Shown piece after piece: positions 1-7,660 of a stretch of DNA of 64,000 nucleotides (its first letter is position 1; the number at the start of each line of letters is the position of its first letter). The DNA comes from Streptosporangium violaceochromogenes (lineage in GTDB: Bacteria > Actinomycetota > Actinomycetes > Streptosporangiales > Streptosporangiaceae). The translations under genes and the position numbers were made by a program. A model generated the notes under the pieces. It did not search any database and was not told the DNA's origin. It was given only the letters and a program-made list of their open reading frames with translations. The stretch is taken from assembly GCF_014654615.1 (NCBI RefSeq), contig NZ_BNBB01000008.1, positions 124,001 to 188,000 of the forward strand. Direction: 5' to 3'.

Positions 1-1557
1 CAGGCCGAGTTCGAGGGCCTCGAACCTGGCCTCCAGCGCGGCGACCCTGCGCCGCGCCTCCTGGTCGGCCTCGCGGGCGGCGGCGAGGGCGGCTCCGGCG
101 GCGGCGAGGGCGGCGTCCGGGCCCGCGACGGCGGCCCCCGCCTCCTCCAGCACGGCCCTGGCCCGCTCCACGGCCTGCCGCGCCTGTTCCACGGCCTCCA
201 GGGCGATCTCCAGCTCCTCCGCCAGGGCCGGGTCGGTCTCCGGATCGGCCCGCCGCCGCTCCTCGTGCTCGGCCCCGGCCCGTTCGGCCCGCCGCCCGGC
301 CTCCCGCAGGGAGAGCGTCAGCCGCCCGATCTCCTCCTCGGCCGCCTCCACCCGGCTGCGCGCGGCGCCTTCCTGCCCCCGAAGCCTGGCCAGGCCCTCG
401 CGCCGGTCGGCCGAGGCCCTGGCCTCGGCGGCCAGCCGCCGCTCCTCGGCCGCGAGCGCCGCCTCGCTCTCGGTGCGCCCGGCCACGGCCTCGGCCAGGC
501 CGTCGCGCTCCTGGTCGAGCAGCTCGGCCAGGACCCGTTCCTGCTCCCGGATCTCCTCCGCCTCGCGCTCGTAGTCCTCCGGGTCGCGCCCGCGCCGCTC
601 GACGGCGTGCTCGACGGCGTTGCGATGCCGCTCGGCGGCCAGCCCCTCAAGGCCCCGCAGGCGCTCGCGGAGCGAGGAGAGGCGAAAGTAGGTCTCCTGG
701 GCGGCGGCCAGGCGGGGCTGGGCGGCGGCCTCGGCGGCCTCCAGCTCCGTCTCGGTGACCTGCCCCTGCTCCAGCTCGGCCTCCACGGCCGTACGGCGGG
801 CGAGCACGGCGGCCTCGTCGGCGGTCTCCCGCTCCAGGGTGGTGCGCAGGGTGAGCACGTCGTCGGCGAGCAGCCGGAGCCGGGCGTCGCGCAGGTCGGC
901 CTGGATGACGGCGGCCCTGCGGGCGATCTCGGCCTGACGTCCCAGCGGCTTGAGCTGGCGCCGCAGTTCCGTGGTCAGGTCCTGGACACGGGTGAGGTTG
1001 GCCTGCATGGCGTCCAGCTTCCGCAGCGCCTTCTCCTTGCGCTTGCGGTGCTTCAGGACACCCGCGGCCTCCTCGATGAAGGCCCGCCGGTCCTCGGGGC
1101 CGGCGTGCAGCACCTGGTCGAGCTGTCCCTGCCCGACGATGACGTGCATCTCGCGGCCGATACCGGAGTCGGACAGCAACTCCTGGATGTCGAGCAGCCG
1201 GCAGGTGTCGCCGTTGATGGCGTACTCGCTCTGACCGGCCCGGAACATCAGGCGGCTGATCGTGACCTCGGTGTAGTCGATCGGGAGCGCGCCGTCGGTG
1301 TTGTCGATGGTGAGCGTGACCTCGGCGCGGCCCAGCGGCGCCCGCGAGGCGGTGCCGGCGAAGATGACGTCCTCCATCTTGCCGCCGCGCAGCGACTTGG
1401 CGCTGTGCTCGCCCATCACCCAGGCCAGGGCGTCGACCACGTTGGACTTTCCGGAGCCGTTGGGGCCGACGACCGCGGTGATGCCGGGCTCGAAGCGGAG
1501 GGTGGTGGCCGAGGCGAAGGACTTGAACCCGCGCAGGGTGAGGGTCTTGAGATACAT
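1..1557 (-). CDS. smc: Chromosome segregation protein SMC, N-terminal part (cut by window edge)
   Basis: This is the first 519 residues of the SMC ATPase of the chromosome-organising condensin complex; the 3' part lies outside the window. The start is the ATG at 1557, preceded by a GGGCGGGA ribosome site. The protein opens with [14 protein letters not shown], typical of SMC. The Walker A motif GPNGSGKS is at residues 31-38, followed by the ATPase lobe with the Q-loop region to about residue 150. From about residue 160 the sequence is a long Glu/Arg/Ala-rich coiled-coil arm without helix breakers, and the window ends near where the hinge should begin. Identification is secure. The divergently transcribed hydrolase-like gene begins 165 bp away. 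Confidence 0.96.
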   Translation of the reverse strand, partial: MYLKTLTLRGFKSFASATTLRFEPGITAVVGPNGSGKSNVVDALAWVMGEHSAKSLRGGKMEDVIFAGTASRAPLGRAEVTLTIDNTDGALPIDYTEVTISRLMFRAGQSEYAINGDTCRLLDIQELLSDSGIGREMHVIVGQGQLDQVLHAGPEDRRAFIEEAAGVLKHRKRKEKALRKLDAMQANLTRVQDLTTELRRQLKPLGRQAEIARRAAVIQADLRDARLRLLADDVLTLRTTLERETADEAAVLARRTAVEAELEQGQVTETELEAAEAAAQPRLAAAQETYFRLSSLRERLRGLEGLAAERHRNAVEHAVERRGRDPEDYEREAEEIREQERVLAELLDQERDGLAEAVAGRTESEAALAAEERRLAAEARASADRREGLARLRGQEGAARSRVEAAEEEIGRLTLSLREAGRRAERAGAEHEERRRADPETDPALAEELEIALEAVEQARQAVERARAVLEEAGAAVAGPDAALAAAGAALAAAREADQEARRRVAALEARFEALELGL

Positions 1558-1722
1558 TCCCGCCCTCCGTCCGCCCGGGTGCCCGGCGTCCGCCGGTGGC
1601 ACCACCCGTCACCGCCCAGCGCCCCGGAGAACAGGCCTTTCCCCCGCCGTCCGGTCGCTCCCGCCTGGGAAGACTACCGTTCTTCACCCGCGCTCGCCCG
1701 TTCACCGCCTATGGTGCCCTGC

Positions 1723-2517
1723 ATGGACGCGGAACGCGGTGACGGCGAGGCTCCAGCATCCCCGCGCGGCGGGGAGGGTCTTCTCAGGCGGCGGGCCTTC
1801 CTGGTGGGCGGGGGGCTGACCGTCCTGGGCCTCGGGGGGGCCGCCCTGGCGATCGGGCCCGACGGCTTCCGGGACGCCTACGCCCACATCGTCTGCGGCT
1901 CGCTCCCCGAGCCGCCGCGGGCGCGGCCGGGCAGGTTACAGCAGGGCACGCTGGACGGCCGGCAGGTGATCGTCGCGCTGCCGCCGCGGGCCCGGGGCGC
2001 GGTGCCTGCGGTGGTGATGCTGCCCGGCCGGGCCGGAGACGCCCGGACCCCGTTCGATCTCTACGCGGTCGACCGCTACCTGGCCGCGAGCCCGGCGCGT
2101 TTCGCGGTGGTCTCGGTGAGCGACTGGCCGTCGGCGGACATCGCTGGAACGCTCCTGCCGTATTTGCGGGCCGGCGGCCTGGACACGCGCAGGATCGGCC
2201 TGCTCGGCTGGTCGGAAGGGGGCGCGCAGGCGCTGCGGCTGGCCGCGGGGCTGGGCGCGGACCGGGTGTCGGCGGTGGCCGCGGCCTCGCCGGCCGTCAG
2301 CGCCGGGCGGGCACCGCTGCGGGAGCTGGTGAACATCCCGGTCTGGCTGGGCTGCGGTGAGCGCGACGAGTGGGCGCCGCAGACGGAGACGATGCTGAAG
2401 GGCCTGAGGGCGCTGGGAGCCACCGCCGAGGGCGGCATCTCCTCAGGCTGCCAGGACACGGCCTACCGGCGCCGCGTGCTCCCGGAGCAGCTGGCCTTCC
2501 TCGCGCGTCACATATGA
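1723..2517 (+). CDS. Secreted alpha/beta-hydrolase (esterase)-like protein, catalytic His apparently replaced
   Basis: A 264-residue protein with an N-terminal twin-arginine-like export signal (RRRAFL near residue 22, then a Gly/Leu/Ala-rich hydrophobic stretch), so probably exported or membrane anchored. The mature part has the alpha/beta-hydrolase nucleophile elbow G-W-S-E-G-G near residue 165 and an acidic turn C-G-E-R-D-E-W that fits the catalytic Asp. Where esterases of this family carry a G-G-H-D...Y-W histidine motif, this protein reads G-C-Q-D-T-A-Y-R, so the catalytic His looks changed to Gln. An alternative in-frame ATG lies 12 bp upstream at 1711; neither start has a strong ribosome site. 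The substrate is unknown, and the protein may be inactive or use another His. Confidence 0.72.
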   Translation: MDAERGDGEAPASPRGGEGLLRRRAFLVGGGLTVLGLGGAALAIGPDGFRDAYAHIVCGSLPEPPRARPGRLQQGTLDGRQVIVALPPRARGAVPAVVMLPGRAGDARTPFDLYAVDRYLAASPARFAVVSVSDWPSADIAGTLLPYLRAGGLDTRRIGLLGWSEGGAQALRLAAGLGADRVSAVAAASPAVSAGRAPLRELVNIPVWLGCGERDEWAPQTETMLKGLRALGATAEGGISSGCQDTAYRRRVLPEQLAFLARHI

Positions 2518-2547
2518 TCCCGCATACGGCGAACGCCGGACACGGCA

Positions 2548-2572
2548 AGGGACGCCCCCGAGGAGCGTCCCT
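2548..2572. terminator. Convergent intrinsic hairpin
   Basis: Perfect 8-bp inverted repeat AGGGACGC / GCGTCCCT with a 9-nt loop. It lies between the + strand hydrolase and the - strand coiled-coil gene and is well placed to end both transcripts. There is no strong T-run. Confidence 0.6.
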
Positions 2573-2596
2573 GAACAGTGTGTTCCGTCCCGGTCT

Positions 2597-2791
2597 CTAG
2601 GTGAGAACCGGTTCGCGATCCTGCAGGCGGGTGAACGCCTCGTCACGGGTGTTGGCCGCGAGTTCGTCGTTCTGGGCCTGGAGCCGGGTGAGCTCTGCCT
2701 CGAGATCACGGATACGCTGCTGGAGACGGCGCATTTCCGAGACCATACGAGGGTCAGGACCGCCGACGTGGCCTAGTAGAGCCTTCGCCAT
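2597..2791 (-). CDS. Small coiled-coil protein, unknown function
   Basis: A 64-residue protein starting at the ATG at 2791, chosen because GGAGGA lies just upstream; the reading frame also extends further 5' without ribosome-site support. Residues 16-50 form one heptad-rich amphipathic helix (MRRLQQRIRDLEAELTRL and onward) and therefore probably a coiled coil. There is no signal peptide or membrane segment. It has its own AT-richer upstream region (about 2880-2980) containing a TTGACC -35-like element. I do not recognise a named family. The position between smc and acyP-mutM is suggestive but does not establish function. Confidence 0.7.
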   Translation of the reverse strand: MAKALLGHVGGPDPRMVSEMRRLQQRIRDLEAELTRLQAQNDELAANTRDEAFTRLQDREPVLT

Positions 2792-2980
2792 GGTTAAGGG
2801 TCCTCCACGCTGAGTGACCAGACTGGTTCGCGCACTTCTTGCCGCGGGAGGGGTGCGCGTGGTTCTTATCAAGAGTCGCACCGGTGAGAGGGACGGTCAA
2901 GCTGAACGCCCCTTGTGGATGCACCGGTGGGCACTCCCAACGGTAAAATGTACCTTATTTCGGGCGGTTTGGGAAAGCGA

Positions 2981-3256
2981 TCAGCGCTCCACAAAACCTC
3001 TGGAGATCCCTTTGGCCGCACTCCAGCGCTCCACAACCCCGCTGACCTGCCCGGGAGTGTCGCCACCCCGGAGAAGATCGAGCAGCCGGACGCACGCCTC
3101 CTCCTCCCCCTCGGCCACGACCTCCACCCGGCCGTCGGGGGTGTTGCGGGCCCAGCCGGCCAGTCCGAGCTCCAGCGCCCGCGCCCGTGTCCACCAGCGG
3201 AAGCCGACCCCCTGCACCCGGCCCCTGACCCAGGCCGTCAGCCGGACGCCGGTCAC
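2981..3256 (-). CDS. acyP: Acylphosphatase
   Basis: A 91-residue acylphosphatase, the usual family size, hydrolysing the carboxyl-phosphate bond of acylphosphates in the cytoplasm. The signature GRVQGVGFR is at residues 12-20, with the phosphate-binding Arg20, and the catalytic Asn lies in WARNTPDG near residue 38. The GTG start at 3256 overlaps the mutM stop codon (GTGA), so the two genes are translationally coupled and acyP is the distal gene. Confidence 0.93.
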   Translation of the reverse strand: MTGVRLTAWVRGRVQGVGFRWWTRARALELGLAGWARNTPDGRVEVVAEGEEEACVRLLDLLRGGDTPGQVSGVVERWSAAKGISRGFVER

Positions 3257-4119
3257 GCCGCGTCCCGCGCGGGGTGGGGCTGGCAGCGGGGGCAGCTGTA
3301 GGAGGAGCGGTTCATGAACGACTCCCGGACGATCGGGGTCCCGCACCTGCGGCAGGGCAGATCCCGCCGCCCGTAGACCGCCAGCGAACGGTCGAAGTAA
3401 CCGCTCTCCCCGTTGACGTTGACGTAAAGGCTGTCGAAGGACGTCCCGCCCTCCGCCAGGGCGTCGGTCATCACCTCGCGGGCGGCCGCCAGCAGCGCGG
3501 CGACCCGCGGGCGGGTCAGCGACCCCGTGGAGCGGGCGCCGTGCAGCCCCGCCCGCCACAGCGCCTCGTCGGCGTAGATGTTGCCGACCCCGCTGATCAG
3601 CGACTGGTCCAGCAGCGCCCGCTTGATCTCGGTCTGCCGGGCCCGCAGGCGGTGGACGAACAGATCCTCGTCGAAGTGATCCTCGAACGGATCGGCCGCG
3701 ATGTGCGTGATCGGCTCGGGCACCCGCCTGCCCCCCGAGCGGCCCATCGAGGTCACCAGCACGTGCCCGAAGGTCCGCTGGTCGACGAAACGCAGGTCGG
3801 GACCGCCGTCGGTGAAGCCGATCCGGACCCGCAGGTGCCGCTCGGGGGCCGAGCCGGACTCGACCACCAGCAACTGGCCACTCATGCCGAGATGGGCCAG
3901 GACCGCCTCCGAGCCGTCCAGGGGCAACCAGAGATACTTGCCCCGGCGCTGGGCCGGGCCGACCACGCGCCCCTTCAGCCGGGAGGCGAACTCCGCGGCT
4001 CCCGGCGCGTGCCGCCGGATCGCCCTCGGGTGAAACACCTCGGCGCAGGCGACGACCCTGCCGGACACCCAGCGTTCCAGGCCGCGCCGGACGACCTCGA
4101 CCTCGGGCAACTCGGGCAT
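3253..4119 (-). CDS. mutM: Formamidopyrimidine-DNA glycosylase
   Basis: A 288-residue bifunctional glycosylase/AP lyase that removes 8-oxoguanine and formamidopyrimidines. The N-terminus [14 protein letters not shown] places the catalytic Pro2 and Glu3 immediately after Met. The H2TH region contains [12 protein letters not shown], and the C-terminus has a four-cysteine zinc finger (C-R-R-C ... C-P-R-C). The ATG at 4119 follows a GGAGGG ribosome site. It lies downstream of rnc and overlaps acyP by 4 bp. Confidence 0.97.
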   Translation of the reverse strand: MPELPEVEVVRRGLERWVSGRVVACAEVFHPRAIRRHAPGAAEFASRLKGRVVGPAQRRGKYLWLPLDGSEAVLAHLGMSGQLLVVESGSAPERHLRVRIGFTDGGPDLRFVDQRTFGHVLVTSMGRSGGRRVPEPITHIAADPFEDHFDEDLFVHRLRARQTEIKRALLDQSLISGVGNIYADEALWRAGLHGARSTGSLTRPRVAALLAAAREVMTDALAEGGTSFDSLYVNVNGESGYFDRSLAVYGRRDLPCRRCGTPIVRESFMNRSSYSCPRCQPHPARDAA

Positions 4120-4176
4120 AAGCCCTCCTTCTGGCAGGTCAGCCTGGCAGGTCAGCCGCTTGACGCGCGGTCGGCC

Positions 4177-4908
4177 TCAGCCGGCCTCACGCCTGTCGCG
4201 GTCCTGGCGGATGCGGGTCCAGGCCGCCTCGGCGGCCTGCTGCTCGGCCTCCTTCTTCGAACGGCCCGAGCCGGAGCCGTACTCCTCGCCGCTCACCCGG
4301 ACGACCGCGGTGAAGGACTTGGCGTGGTCGGGGCCGCTCTCCTCCACGTGATACTCGGGCACACCGAGCGACTCGGAGGCGGTGAGCTCCTGGAGCGAGG
4401 TCTTCCAGTCGAGCCCGGCCCCCAGCGAGGCCGAACGGACGATCAGCGGGTCGAAGAGCAGGTGGACGACCCGGAACGCCTCGTCCAGGCCGCGGTCCAC
4501 GTAGACCGAACCGATCAGCGCCTCAAGGGTGTCGGCGAGGATCGAGGACTTGTCGCGCCCCCCGGTGCCCTCCTCGCCCCGGCCGAGCCTCAGAAAACGC
4601 CCCAGGCCCAGGGAGCGTGCCACGTCGGCGAGCGCGCGCATGTTGACCACCGCGGCCCTGAGCTTGGCCAGCTGCCCCTCGGGCAGGTCGGGGTGGTTGT
4701 GGTAGAGGGTGTCGGTGACCACCAGGCCGAGCACGGAGTCGCCGAGGAACTCCAGCCGCTCGTTGGTGGGCAGGCCGCCGTTCTCGTAGGCGTAGGAGCG
4801 GTGCGTCAGGGCACGCTCCAGGATCGCGGCGTCCAGGCGGACCCCGATCAGCCGCTCCAGCTCGTCTCTGGCGAGCTCGACCGCCACCGGCTTGACGCTC
4901 GTACCCAC
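4177..4908 (-). CDS. rnc: Ribonuclease III
   Basis: A double-stranded RNA endonuclease for rRNA and mRNA processing. The RNase III signature [10 protein letters not shown] and the second acidic cluster ([11 protein letters not shown]) form the metal-binding catalytic site; the C-terminal dsRNA-binding domain (about residues 160-230) carries the K-S-F-T-A-V and [10 protein letters not shown] elements. I prefer the GTG at 4908 (243 aa), which has AGGAG 5 nt upstream, over the GTG at 4923. The 5' leader carries long stem-loops (4921-5026), annotated separately. Confidence 0.95.
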   Translation of the reverse strand: MGTSVKPVAVELARDELERLIGVRLDAAILERALTHRSYAYENGGLPTNERLEFLGDSVLGLVVTDTLYHNHPDLPEGQLAKLRAAVVNMRALADVARSLGLGRFLRLGRGEEGTGGRDKSSILADTLEALIGSVYVDRGLDEAFRVVHLLFDPLIVRSASLGAGLDWKTSLQELTASESLGVPEYHVEESGPDHAKSFTAVVRVSGEEYGSGSGRSKKEAEQQAAEAAWTRIRQDRDRREAG

Positions 4909-4920
4909 GTCTTCTCCTCG

Positions 4921-5026
4921 CACTTCTCTCGTCGGAATGCGCGATGGCGAAAAGAGATCGAGAAGTGCCCGAAGACGTGGTGGACGCCGGGAGGGTACGC
5001 GTCACCGCGCACCCGGCGTCCACCAC
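4921..5026 (-). promoter_or_regulatory. Stem-loops in the rnc 5' leader
   Basis: Two inverted repeats sit just upstream of the rnc start: an 8-bp CACTTCTC/GAGAAGTG pair (4921-4928 with 4960-4967) and a perfect 15-bp stem (4977-4991 with 5012-5026) around a 20-nt loop. In E. coli, RNase III cleaves a stem-loop in its own mRNA leader, so self-regulation is a reasonable inference. The 15-bp stem could instead terminate rpmF transcripts. Confidence 0.5.
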
Positions 5027-5068
5027 AGCCGCGGGCCGACCGCCATCGCTGTGGGGTGCAGACAGTGG

Positions 5069-5099
5069 CACCGGCCGGGCCGGGGAGGTCCGGCCGGTG
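5069..5099 (-). terminator. Hairpin downstream of rpmF
   Basis: Perfect 10-bp inverted repeat CACCGGCCGG / CCGGCCGGTG with an 11-nt loop, 20 bp downstream of the rpmF stop. It is a probable terminator or processing stem between rpmF and rnc; no T-run is present. Confidence 0.5.
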
Positions 5100-5118
5100 T
5101 CCGTCGGTCAGAACGCGA

Positions 5119-5298
5119 TCAGGCGGAGGGCTCGATCACCTGACGGCGGTTGTAGGTGCCGCAGGAGGGGCACGCCACGTGCGGACGCTTCGGCGAGCGG
5201 CACTGGGGGCAGCTCACGAGCGAGACCGCGGCGGCCTTCCACTGCGACCTGCGGGAGCGAGTGTTGCTCCGCGACATCTTGCGCTTGGGGACAGCCAC
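5119..5298 (-). CDS. rpmF: 50S ribosomal protein L32
   Basis: A 59-residue large-subunit ribosomal protein. It begins with GTG and reads [17 protein letters not shown], the hallmark of L32. A zinc ribbon is present, with C-P-Q-C and C-P-S-C pairs at residues 30/33 and 43/46, so this is the zinc-binding (C+) form. The start is one nucleotide past the DUF177 stop, the near-universal DUF177-rpmF pair. Confidence 0.96.
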   Translation of the reverse strand: MAVPKRKMSRSNTRSRRSQWKAAAVSLVSCPQCRSPKRPHVACPSCGTYNRRQVIEPSA

Positions 5299-5299
5299 G

Positions 5300-5854
5300 T
5301 CAGCTCTCCTGATCGTTGTTATCTTCCGGAACCAGACCCTGCAACGCGGCCCAGCGAGCGTCGATCACCTCGTGCTTGTGATCGGGCCCGGCGTCCGCCA
5401 GCCTGATCCCGCACTCCGCGCAGAGCCCGGGACAGCCGTCGTCGCAGACCGGGCTCAGCGGCAGTGTGAGCACCACCGCGTCACGGAACGTGGGTTCAAG
5501 GTCGAGCAGTTCACCGTCGAGAAGCGCGTCATCCTCGGCAGCATCCTCTGCCAGGTAGAAGAACAGCTCCTGGAACCCCACCTCGGCTCGCGAGACGATC
5601 GGTTCCAGACAGCGTGCGCACTCCCCCCGCAGCGGGGCGCGCGCGGTGCCCGTGACGAGCACCCCCTCCATGACCGCTTCAAGCCGGATGTCCAGCTCGA
5701 CATCGGCGTCCCGGGGGACACCGATCATGTCGACGCCGACGTCCACCGGTGCCGGGAGGGTGAGTTTCATCCGGCGCATCGACCCCGGTCTACGACCCAG
5801 GTCATGGGTGGAGATCACCCATGGGGCGCGAGGATCAAGGCTGTGCGGAGTCAT
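5300..5854 (-). CDS. YceD/DUF177 family protein (23S rRNA accumulation protein)
   Basis: Member of the YceD/DUF177 family found immediately upstream of rpmF; homologues affect 23S rRNA accumulation. The start at 5854 gives [20 protein letters not shown] and has a GAGAGTGGA ribosome site; an ATG at 5872 is possible but lacks one. Two Cys pairs are seen: ECARC near residue 80 and CPGLCAECG near residue 140. The protein is acidic, cytoplasmic and about 184 aa. Confidence 0.9.
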   Translation of the reverse strand: MTPHSLDPRAPWVISTHDLGRRPGSMRRMKLTLPAPVDVGVDMIGVPRDADVELDIRLEAVMEGVLVTGTARAPLRGECARCLEPIVSRAEVGFQELFFYLAEDAAEDDALLDGELLDLEPTFRDAVVLTLPLSPVCDDGCPGLCAECGIRLADAGPDHKHEVIDARWAALQGLVPEDNNDQES

Positions 5855-5919
5855 TCCACTCTCATCGGGCATGGCGAATCGACGCCGTCGTGCAAGGCAG
5901 GGACAAAGAATACCAGTAC

Positions 5920-6396
5920 CTAGCCCCTGAGCCGTTCGACCAGGAGATCCTGGACGAGATCGGGGACCAGCCCGGCCACGCTGCCGCCGTAGCGGACGAT
6001 CTCCTTGATGCGGCTGGAGGACAGGAACGACACCTCGGGCCCGGTCGCCATGAACAGCGTCTCGATGCCGGACATCCGGTAGTTGAGCTGGGCCATCTGG
6101 AGCTCGTAGTCGAAGTCGCTGACCGCCCGCAGCCCCTTGACGATGGCGGGGATCTCCTGATCCCGGCAGTAGTCCACCAGCAGGCCGTGAAACTTGTCCA
6201 CCCGCACGTTGCCGTAGTCCTTGGTGACGGTCTGGAGCATCTCGATCCGCTCCTCGACCGTGAACAGGCTCTTCTTCTCGATGTTGATCAAGACCGCGAC
6301 CACGACCTCGTCGTACTGCCGGGAGGCCCGGCCGATGATGTCCAGGTGGCCGTTGGTGACAGGATCAAACGATCCCGGACAGACGACACGACGCAA
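5920..6396 (-). CDS. coaD: Phosphopantetheine adenylyltransferase
   Basis: A 158-residue enzyme that transfers AMP from ATP to 4'-phosphopantetheine, the penultimate step of coenzyme A synthesis. The nucleotidyltransferase motif PGSFDPVTNGH is at residues 7-17 and the C-terminal SSSRIKE motif is present. The start codon is TTG at 6396, preceded by a GGGAG-type ribosome site; there is no ATG or GTG near the conserved N-terminus. The gene follows rsmD with a 15-nt gap, so the two are cotranscribed. Confidence 0.96.
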   Translation of the reverse strand: MRRVVCPGSFDPVTNGHLDIIGRASRQYDEVVVAVLINIEKKSLFTVEERIEMLQTVTKDYGNVRVDKFHGLLVDYCRDQEIPAIVKGLRAVSDFDYELQMAQLNYRMSGIETLFMATGPEVSFLSSSRIKEIVRYGGSVAGLVPDLVQDLLVERLRG

Positions 6397-6411
6397 GGCG
6401 GACTCCCTGCT

Positions 6412-6981
6412 CTACGGATTCCCGGCGGCGCGACCATACCAAACGGCCGCTTCGCCGTATCGGCGGACCCTCTCCTCCTCGTAACCGAAGGGCCACACCA
6501 CGTCTCTACCCCTGCTCTCCCGCTCCACCGCGACCAGCGCGTCCTCGGCCAGCCAGCCGCGATCCCGCAGCAGGCCGAGCACGGTCTCCACCACCTGCGG
6601 GGAGACGGTGTAGGGGGGGTCGGCGAACACCAGGTCGTACGGCACGGCCGGCCGGCGCTCCAGTACCCGCTCGACCCGGTCGGCCACCACCTCGGCCCCG
6701 GGCAGCCCGAGCGCCGCGACGTTGGCCCTGATCGTCCGGACCGCCCTGGCGTCGGACTCCACGAGCAACGCGTGCCCGGCCCCCCGCGACAGCGCCTCCA
6801 GGCCGATCGCGCCGGACCCCGCGTACAGGTCGAGCACCCTCATGCCGTCCAGCGGGCCGAGCAGCGACCCCACGGTGGAGAAGATCCCCTCCCGGGCCCG
6901 GTCGCTCGTGGGGCGTGTCCCCCGTCCCGGCGGTACGGCCAGCCGCCGCCCTCCCGCGCTTCCCGCGATGACCCGGCTCAT
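6412..6981 (-). CDS. rsmD: 16S rRNA (guanine966-N2)-methyltransferase
   Basis: A 189-residue class I SAM-dependent methyltransferase of the RsmD family. SAM motif I is VLDLYAGSGAIGLEAL and the catalytic N-methyltransferase motif is DPPY, within VFADPPYTVSP. The ATG at 6981 was chosen because a GGGGG ribosome site precedes MSRVIAGSAGGRRL, the conserved N-terminus; the frame stays open about 200 nt upstream but that part looks non-coding. It forms the rsmD-coaD pair seen in many bacteria. Confidence 0.95.
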   Translation of the reverse strand: MSRVIAGSAGGRRLAVPPGRGTRPTSDRAREGIFSTVGSLLGPLDGMRVLDLYAGSGAIGLEALSRGAGHALLVESDARAVRTIRANVAALGLPGAEVVADRVERVLERRPAVPYDLVFADPPYTVSPQVVETVLGLLRDRGWLAEDALVAVERESRGRDVVWPFGYEEERVRRYGEAAVWYGRAAGNP

Positions 6982-7660
6982 CGAAACCCCCTGAGCGTGG
7001 AAGACCCCGGGCTTCGAGCCCCGGGGGAGGACGCCAACGGCCCATTCTCCCAAGCTCTCCCGGGCGCCGGACCGCCCCCGGCTCCGGGGAGCGGCCGGGA
7101 GACGTCTGAGAGACGGCCGGTAGGCGGCCGAGGAGCGGCCGGGGGGGCACGGCCCCGCGGTCACCCCGGTGTGCCACCCCACCCCGGCGTGTCGCGGCGC
7201 ATCACATAACCGCAGGTCAAAAGGGGTCTGCGAAGGTGATCTAGGTCAAGAGTGGGCAAGGAGTGGCGACGAAAGCGCAAGGGTCGTTCCACCCGGCCCC
7301 GGGACCTTGCATGATGATTCCTGCGGCCTTCAAGTGACCCAGGGGGAGGCCGACCGGCGTGATCGTGAGCCCTTCCGCACGCCGGTGCTCTCGGCACCTG
7401 ACCCGAGAGTGGGCCCAAGCGGGGACGGCATTCGGGGGGAGGCCGTCCCCGCAGTTGGGCCCTCGCCCGCGCTCTCGTCCGGCCCTTCGCCCGGGTTCTC
7501 GCCCGTACCCACCCGGATCTCTGCCTCCGTCATCTCTTCTCCGTCCCCTCAACCGCGGCCCCACGTCACCTCGGCCGCTGCCCCAACCGGCCCCCCGCCA
7601 CGCGCGGCCGAAGCCCCACCTTCGGAGCCGGGCGGCGGAGCGCCGCCCCGCAAGCCCCCG
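6982..7660. other. Non-coding gap between recG and rsmD
   Basis: A 679-bp stretch with no gene I can support. Long open frames exist on both strands but lack conserved sequence, and the + strand ones run antisense into recG. It holds the rsmD promoter region and an AT-richer patch near 7205-7330. One + strand frame from GTG 7337 is Pro/Ser/Ala-rich (VTQGEADRRDREPFR...); I consider it more likely chance than a gene. Confidence 0.5.
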
